From Anaerolineales bacterium UBA6663 (GTDB lineage Bacteria; Chloroflexota; Anaerolineae; Anaerolineales; UBA6663), in contig DKKP01000117.1 in the NCBI GenBank assembly GCA_002455335.1, positions 1 through 18,959 of the forward strand: DNA of 18,959 bases, in the 5' to 3' direction. Below the pieces are notes generated by a model. It made no database searches. It was not told the origin of the DNA and was given only the letters and a program-made list of their open reading frames with translations. Shown here one piece after another: positions 14,338 to 18,959 of this stretch. How positions within the stretch are numbered: position 1 is the first letter of the stretch; every line of letters begins with the position of its first letter. The translations under genes were made by a program, and so were the position numbers.

Positions 14338-15891
14338 ACTATGCTTCAGGTCTACGACACCACGCTCCGCGACGGCACACAACGCGAAGGAATCTCGCTC
14401 TCGGGGATGGACAAGCTTCGCATCGCGCGCAAGCTCGATGAACTCGGGGTCGCATTCATCGAGGGCGGCTGGCCCGGCTCGAACCCGAAGGACGCTGAGT
14501 TCTTCGAACGGGCCCGGGATGAGGCCTGGCAGAACACACTGATCGCGGCTTTTGGTAGCACCTGCCGCGTGCGCGGCGGCCCCGAAGACGACGCTAACAT
14601 CAAGGCCCTGATCGACGCGCACACCCCGGTGTGCACAGTCGTGGGCAAGACCTGGACGCTGCACGTCACAGAGGTGTTGCGGACCACGCTTGACGACAAC
14701 CTGCGCATCATCGAGATCAGCCTGTCCTACCTGCGCGCCCAGGGGCGGCGTGTGATCTACGACGCCGAGCACTTCTTCGACGGCTATAAGGCCGATCCTG
14801 CTTACGCACTCGAGACCCTTAGGGCCGCGGTGCGCGGCGGGGCCGAGACGGTCGTGCTGTGTGACACGAACGGCGGCACGCTGCCGTGGGACCTCGAGGA
14901 GGTTTGCAAGGTCGTGCGCGACCAGGTGGCGGCGCCGTACGGGATCCACACGCACAACGACAGCGAATGCGCTGTGGCGAACTCGCTGGCCGCCGTGCGC
15001 CAGGGCGCCATCCAGGTTCAGGGAACGATCAACGGCTATGGCGAACGGTGCGGCAACGCCAACCTGATCCCGATCGTGGCCGACCTCGAGCTCAAGCTTG
15101 GCGTCAGTTGCCTGCCCGAGGGCAGCCTGCAGAAGCTCTACGAGGTATCGCATTTTGTGGCCGAGGTCGCCAACCTGGCGCCCGACGAGCACATGGCCTT
15201 CGTCGGCAAGAGCGCGTTTGCGCACAAGGGCGGGATCCATGTGGCGGCCATGCGCCGATCGGTGCTGTCATACCAGCACGTCATGCCCGAGCTGGTCGGC
15301 AATCAGATGCGTGTGGTGGTCAGCGAGCTCTCGGGTCGTGGAAATCTGCTGAGCAAGGCCGAGGAGTACGGGCTGGAGTTCGAGCAGGGTGATGAGGTCG
15401 CTGGCGTGCTCAACGAGATCAAGGCGCTCGAGGCTCAAGGCTTCGCGTTCGAGGCTGCCGAGGCCTCGGTGGCGTTGATGATGAAACGCCAGGAGGCGAC
15501 CTATACAGCGCCGTTCGAGATGGTCGACTTTACGTGCAACGTCGAGCATCGACGTGGTCGCGGCATCTTCGCCGAAGCCACGGTCAAGCTGCGGTTGCCT
15601 TCGGGGGAGGTGTTGCACACAGTCGCCGAGGGCAATGGCCCGGTCAATGCGCTCGACAAGGCGCTCCGCAAGGGGCTCGAGTCGGTCTATCCGGCGCTCA
15701 AGAGCATGCAGCTGGCCGACTTCAAGGTCCGCATCCTCGACAACAACGCCACGGGGGCTGTCACACGGGTGCTGATCGACACCCAGGCGAACACCAAGCG
15801 TTGGACCACGGTCGGCGCCAGCGCCAACATCATCGAGGCCTCCTGGCGCGCGCTCTCAGACGCCGTCGAGTACGGCCTCGTGATGGCCTGA
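14335..15891 (+). CDS. cimA: (R)-citramalate synthase
   Basis: CimA condenses pyruvate with acetyl-CoA to (R)-citramalate, opening the threonine-independent route to 2-oxobutyrate and isoleucine. The 518-residue protein is a LeuA paralogue of the CimA type: 'DTTLRDGTQREGISLS' (8-23) replaces the GEQSPG of LeuA, and 'FIEGGWPGSNPKD' and 'GKTWTLHVTEVLRT' are characteristic. Metal ligands H205 and H207 lie in 'GIHTHNDSECAVANS'. 'AFAHKGGIHVAA' and a LeuA-type allosteric domain in the last 150 residues follow. Starts at 14335 and 14341 are both possible (ATGACTATG), and neither has an SD because a repeat element abuts. LeuCD and LeuB encoded beside it can supply the later citramalate-pathway steps. 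Confidence 0.93.
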   Translation: MTMLQVYDTTLRDGTQREGISLSGMDKLRIARKLDELGVAFIEGGWPGSNPKDAEFFERARDEAWQNTLIAAFGSTCRVRGGPEDDANIKALIDAHTPVCTVVGKTWTLHVTEVLRTTLDDNLRIIEISLSYLRAQGRRVIYDAEHFFDGYKADPAYALETLRAAVRGGAETVVLCDTNGGTLPWDLEEVCKVVRDQVAAPYGIHTHNDSECAVANSLAAVRQGAIQVQGTINGYGERCGNANLIPIVADLELKLGVSCLPEGSLQKLYEVSHFVAEVANLAPDEHMAFVGKSAFAHKGGIHVAAMRRSVLSYQHVMPELVGNQMRVVVSELSGRGNLLSKAEEYGLEFEQGDEVAGVLNEIKALEAQGFAFEAAEASVALMMKRQEATYTAPFEMVDFTCNVEHRRGRGIFAEATVKLRLPSGEVLHTVAEGNGPVNALDKALRKGLESVYPALKSMQLADFKVRILDNNATGAVTRVLIDTQANTKRWTTVGASANIIEASWRALSDAVEYGLVMA

Positions 15892-15894
15892 GCC

Positions 15895-16437
15895 ATGCGT
15901 CTCCATGCTGCCCGCCGCCCGGCCGCAAGCGAGCACACGCCGTATCAGCTGGAGTACGTCGGCCGGGTGCCCGATGGCGACGTCGTCGAGACCCTGATCA
16001 ACCAGGCCGACGGGATGCGCCTGGCGCTGGCCACGGTCTCCGAATCGGCCGCAGCGGCGCGACCCCGGCCCGTCGAGTGGTCGAGCAAACAGGTGCTCGG
16101 CCACCTGACCGAGTGGGAGCGCATCTTCTGCCATCGCGCACTGTGTTTCGCCCGATCCTTGCCGGATGAACTGCCGGGTTACGATCAGGATCTGCTTGTC
16201 GCGGCCGCCGACTTCGATGCACGCAGCTGGGCCTCGCTCCTCGCTGAATACACGGCGGTGCGGGCCGCGACGATCATGCTTTTCGACGGGTTTCACCCGA
16301 TCGATTGGGATCGTGGCGGGGTGGCCAGTGGCGCCCGGCTGACCGTTCGCGCCTTGTCGTACATCATCGCCGGCCATGAATTGCATCACGTCGAATCACT
16401 CCGCGAGGTGTACGGTCTGTTCGGGCATTCCGAGTAA
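15895..16437 (+). CDS. DinB-like superfamily protein (putative metal-binding four-helix protein)
   Basis: The 180-residue protein fits the DinB/YfiT-like fold. 'EWSSKQVLGHLTEWERIF' (61-78) holds the first metal histidine (H70), and 'IIAGHELHHVESLREVYG' (157-174) holds the second and third (H161, H165), spaced as in this superfamily. The region 'WSSKQVLGHL' matches the start of the second helix. Known relatives include damage-inducible proteins of unknown action and thiol transferases that use bacillithiol or mycothiol; the sequence does not settle which. It begins three bases after the cimA stop, so it is co-transcribed, yet has no known place in BCAA synthesis. It resembles many lone DinB-like proteins in Chloroflexota-type genomes. 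Confidence 0.75.
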   Translation: MRLHAARRPAASEHTPYQLEYVGRVPDGDVVETLINQADGMRLALATVSESAAAARPRPVEWSSKQVLGHLTEWERIFCHRALCFARSLPDELPGYDQDLLVAAADFDARSWASLLAEYTAVRAATIMLFDGFHPIDWDRGGVASGARLTVRALSYIIAGHELHHVESLREVYGLFGHSE

Positions 16438-16473
16438 CCGCGGCGCACCCGGGCAAGCAAGCACACCGGCAAG

Positions 16474-16516
16474 GGCTCCACGTGGGTGTAGGCCAACCCC
16501 GGAAGGTGGTGGAGCC
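16474..16516 (+). other. Hairpin in the 162-bp gap before leuB
   Basis: GGCTCCAC (16474-16481) and GTGGAGCC (16509-16516) form a perfect 8-bp stem around a 27-nt loop that can itself fold (GGG/CCC). No U-tract follows, so it is not an obvious terminator. No leader peptide or known riboswitch core is recognisable in 16438-16599. This is the only operon gap over 100 bp that lacks a heptamer element. Confidence 0.5.
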
Positions 16517-16599
16517 AATCATCGTCAATCGGCTGGCGCGCCCCCAGAGTGGCGGGCATCGTCCGGCGTTGGGCTGTGGGCCCATGAAGAGGTCATCCA

Positions 16600-17658
16600 G
16601 TGAACGCGAAAATCGTTTTGATCCCCGGTGACGGGATCGGCCCCGAGGTCGTCTCCGAAGCCGTTCGCGTGCTCGACGTCATCGCGTCGCGCGGCGGTCA
16701 CACCTTCTCCTACGAGTCGATCCTGATGGGGGGCTGCTCGATCGATGCTCACGGCACGGCCCTGACCGACGAGGCGCTGGCGATCGCGCGCGCCTCAGAC
16801 GCCGTGCTCCTCGGCGCGGTCGGCGGCCCGAAGTGGGATGACCCCAAGGCCAAAGTGCGGCCCGAGCAGGGCATCCTGGCGCTGCGCAAGGGCCTGGGTG
16901 TTTTCGCCAACCTCCGCCCAGCCAAGGTGCATCCAGCCCTGATCGACGCTTCGCCGATCAAGCCCGACCGGCTCGCAGGCGTCGACGTGCTTGTGCTGCG
17001 CGAGTTGACCGGCGGCCTGTACTTCGGTTATAAGGGCCGCGAAGTCGTCGATGGGCGCACCAAGGTCGTCGATGCGCTCGAGTACTGGGACGACGAGATC
17101 CGGCGCATCCTCGAGTTGGCCTTCAAGCTGGCCCGTGGCCGCCGCAAGAAGGTCACGTCGGTCGACAAGGCCAATATCCTTGACAGCTCGCGGATGTGGC
17201 GCCAGATCGCGACCGAGATCGGCCAGGCCCAACCCGACATCGCACTCGAGCACATGCTGGTCGATACAGCCGCGATGCGCCTGGTGACGAGCCCCGCTCA
17301 TTTCGACGTGCTCGTCACCGAGAACATGTTTGGCGACATCCTGACCGATGAGGCTTCGGTGCTGGCTGGTTCGATGGGGATGCTGCCTTCGGCTTCACTG
17401 GGCGATGGCGGCCCGGGCCTGTACGAGCCGATCCACGGCTCGGCGCCTGACATCGCCGGGAAGGGCATCGCAAATCCGGTCGGCACGATCCTGTCGGCGG
17501 CGCTCTTGTTGCGCTACTCGCTCGGCCTGGAGGCCGAGGCCGCGGCGCTCGAGGCGGCTGTGGACGCCGCGATTTCGGCCGGCGCCCGCACCAAAGACCT
17601 GGGCGGGACGTTGTCGACGACCCAGATGACGGAGCGCGTGCTGACCGCTCTGGGATGA
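16600..17658 (+). CDS. leuB: 3-isopropylmalate dehydrogenase
   Basis: LeuB oxidatively decarboxylates 3-isopropylmalate with NAD+, the last leucine-specific step before transamination; enzymes of this type also act on 3-methylmalate in the citramalate route. The 352-residue product has '[11 protein letters not shown]' (7-17), 'GAVGGPKWD', the substrate arginines in '[21 protein letters not shown]', '[10 protein letters not shown]', '[16 protein letters not shown]' with the metal aspartates, and the NAD-binding '[14 protein letters not shown]'. The start is a GTG at 16600 with an AAGAGG-type SD (about 16587-16592). The gene lies seven bases before the racemase-family gene. Confidence 0.97.
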   Translation: MNAKIVLIPGDGIGPEVVSEAVRVLDVIASRGGHTFSYESILMGGCSIDAHGTALTDEALAIARASDAVLLGAVGGPKWDDPKAKVRPEQGILALRKGLGVFANLRPAKVHPALIDASPIKPDRLAGVDVLVLRELTGGLYFGYKGREVVDGRTKVVDALEYWDDEIRRILELAFKLARGRRKKVTSVDKANILDSSRMWRQIATEIGQAQPDIALEHMLVDTAAMRLVTSPAHFDVLVTENMFGDILTDEASVLAGSMGMLPSASLGDGGPGLYEPIHGSAPDIAGKGIANPVGTILSAALLLRYSLGLEAEAAALEAAVDAAISAGARTKDLGGTLSTTQMTERVLTALG

Positions 17659-17665
17659 GGACGCC

Positions 17666-18418
17666 ATGACGACACGCACGATCGGCTTGATCGGTGGCAT
17701 GAGTTGGGAATCGTCTGTCACGTACTACAGGGTCATCAACACGACGGTGCGCGAGCGCCTGGGCCGGTATCACAACGCCCGCAGCCTGATGTTGACCGTT
17801 GATTTCGCCGAGATCGAGGCGCTACAGGCGCAGGGCGATTGGGCGACAGCCGGTGAGATCCTGGCAGATGCCGCGCGGCGCTTGGAGTTGGCCGGCGCCG
17901 GCCTCGTGGTCTTGTGCACCAACACCATGCACGTGGTAGCCGACCAGATTCAGGCCGCGATCGGTGTGCCGTTCCTGCATATCGTCGACCCGACAGCGGC
18001 GGCGCTCAAGCGGGCCGGGCTCTCGGTCGTCGGCCTTCTCGGCACGCGCTTCACAATGGAGATGGACTTCTATAGACGCAGGCTTGAGACCGAGCACGGT
18101 TTTCAGGTGCTTGTGCCAGAGCCGGCGGATCGCGATCGTGTGCACGAAATCATCTTCGGCGAACTCGTCCACGGCGAGATCTGGTCTGAGTCTCGGTCGG
18201 CCTATCTTGACGTGATCGAGCGTCTGGCAGCGCGTGGCGCCGAGGGCGTGATCTTTGGCTGCACCGAGATCGGGCTCTTGCTCTCGGCCGATCATGTGCG
18301 GCTGCCCGTGTTCGACACGACGCGTCTGCATGCCGTCGCCGCCGTCGATTGGGCCCTCGGCGACCCCGCTGGGGATCGATCGACGGAGATCCCAGAGGAG
18401 GCACCGAAGCCAGGATGA
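17666..18418 (+). CDS. Aspartate/glutamate racemase family protein
   Basis: The 250-residue product matches the cofactor-independent Asp/Glu/hydantoin racemase fold. It starts 'IGLIGGMSWESSVTYY' (6-21), the signature of the aspartate-racemase/YgeA group. The two-cysteine active site is intact: C84 in 'LCTNTMH' and C199 in 'FGCTEIGLLL'. Such enzymes interconvert L- and D-aspartate, or a wider range of amino acids in YgeA. An SD (GAGG) lies five bases before the ATG. The last 18 or so residues are a polar tail. It is co-transcribed with leuB, and its stop overlaps pheA in ATGA. Its substrate and role in this amino-acid operon are unknown. Confidence 0.9.
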   Translation: MTTRTIGLIGGMSWESSVTYYRVINTTVRERLGRYHNARSLMLTVDFAEIEALQAQGDWATAGEILADAARRLELAGAGLVVLCTNTMHVVADQIQAAIGVPFLHIVDPTAAALKRAGLSVVGLLGTRFTMEMDFYRRRLETEHGFQVLVPEPADRDRVHEIIFGELVHGEIWSESRSAYLDVIERLAARGAEGVIFGCTEIGLLLSADHVRLPVFDTTRLHAVAAVDWALGDPAGDRSTEIPEEAPKPG

Positions 18419-18959
18419 GAATCGCATTCCAGGGCGAGCCCGGCGCGTATTCCGAGGCGGCCGCGCTCGAGCATTTCGGCCGCGACATCGCGACACTGCC
18501 GTGCGAGACTTTCGACGACGTGTTCGCCGCCGTTGAGGCCGGCTCGGTCGACACCGGGCTTGTGCCGATCGAGAACTCACTTGGCGGCAGCATCCACCGC
18601 AACTACGACCTCCTGATGCGCCACAGCCTGGCGATTACGGCCGAGCATTATCTGCGTGTGCGGCATTGCTTGATCGGCTTGAGTGGCGCGACACTGAGTG
18701 GGCTGCGGCGCGTCATCAGCCACCCGCAGGGCCTTGCGCAGACCGAACACTGGGTGCGCGCCAATCTGGCGGGCGTTCAGAGCGAGCCGGTGCATGATAC
18801 GGCGGGCAGCGTCAGGCTGGTGCGGGAGGGCGGCGACCCGACCGTGGCGGCGATCGCTTCGCGCCGTGCGGCCGAAGTGTACGGGCTGCCGATCCTCGTC
18901 GAGGGCATCGAAGACGATGCCGCCAACTACACCCGCTTTCTCGCGATCCGGCGCGAGCC
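18415..18959 (+). CDS. pheA: Prephenate dehydratase, 3' part cut by window edge
   Basis: PheA converts prephenate to phenylpyruvate in phenylalanine synthesis. The 181 complete codons visible cover nearly the whole catalytic domain: 'MRIAFQGEPGAYSE' start, 'PIENSLGGSIHRNYDLL', 'VISHPQGLAQ', 'DTAGSVRLV', 'AAIASRRAAEVYGL' and 'EDDAANYTRFLAI' with the conserved TRF. A monofunctional enzyme near 280 residues with a C-terminal ACT domain is expected, but that part lies beyond the window. There is no N-terminal chorismate mutase domain. Its ATG overlaps the racemase stop (ATGA), indicating coupled translation and an operon that extends into aromatic amino acid genes. Confidence 0.95.
   Translation, partial: MRIAFQGEPGAYSEAAALEHFGRDIATLPCETFDDVFAAVEAGSVDTGLVPIENSLGGSIHRNYDLLMRHSLAITAEHYLRVRHCLIGLSGATLSGLRRVISHPQGLAQTEHWVRANLAGVQSEPVHDTAGSVRLVREGGDPTVAAIASRRAAEVYGLPILVEGIEDDAANYTRFLAIRRE

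Overview
The window is a GC-rich bacterial chromosome segment dominated by one long plus-strand cluster for branched-chain amino acid (BCAA) synthesis. The gene order (ilvD-ilvB-ilvN-ilvC-leuA-leuC-leuD-cimA-leuB), the citramalate route to isoleucine, and the abundant short-repeat hairpins between genes suggest an uncultured Chloroflexota-like lineage. That assignment is inference from gene content; no rRNA or marker gene is present.

Layout. 1-1055 (minus strand) holds most of a MalY/PatB-type PLP enzyme, which runs off the left edge. An 87-bp divergent gap separates it from a plus-strand trio: a ribokinase-type sugar kinase, a membrane-anchored endonuclease/exonuclease/phosphatase-family protein (ATGA overlap with the kinase gene), and proA without proB. 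The 321-bp gap 4448-4768 is regulatory. It holds a good sigma-70-like promoter, an unannotated 37-codon leader peptide in which about half the residues are Leu, Val or Ile, a strong intrinsic terminator, and an upstream segment that can pair with the terminator's 5' arm. This is the full design of a ribosome-mediated transcription attenuator, placed directly before ilvD.

The operon then runs ilvD, ilvB, ilvN, ilvC, a small four-helix-bundle gene, leuA, leuC, leuD, cimA, a DinB-like gene, leuB, an aspartate/glutamate racemase-family gene, and pheA (cut by the right edge). IlvBN, IlvC and IlvD serve valine and isoleucine. LeuA, LeuCD and LeuB make leucine. CimA with LeuCD and LeuB can make 2-oxobutyrate from pyruvate, so isoleucine would not need threonine dehydratase. 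No BCAA transaminase (ilvE) is in the window.

Five of the operon's intergenic gaps are filled almost exactly, stop codon to start codon or SD, by hairpin elements whose arms are tandem degenerate heptamers (ATTTGCG, ATTGGTG and similar). They fall into a 104-nt class, an 82-nt class and one 75-nt copy. The ilvC-leuA gap holds a larger analogue: inverted arms of an 8-nt tandem repeat (TAGTCGGG) enclosing the four-helix-bundle (23S rRNA intervening-sequence protein) gene. This looks like a mobile unit inserted in an mRNA operon rather than in rRNA. The two most interesting items are the leader-peptide attenuator and this set of inverted tandem-repeat elements.
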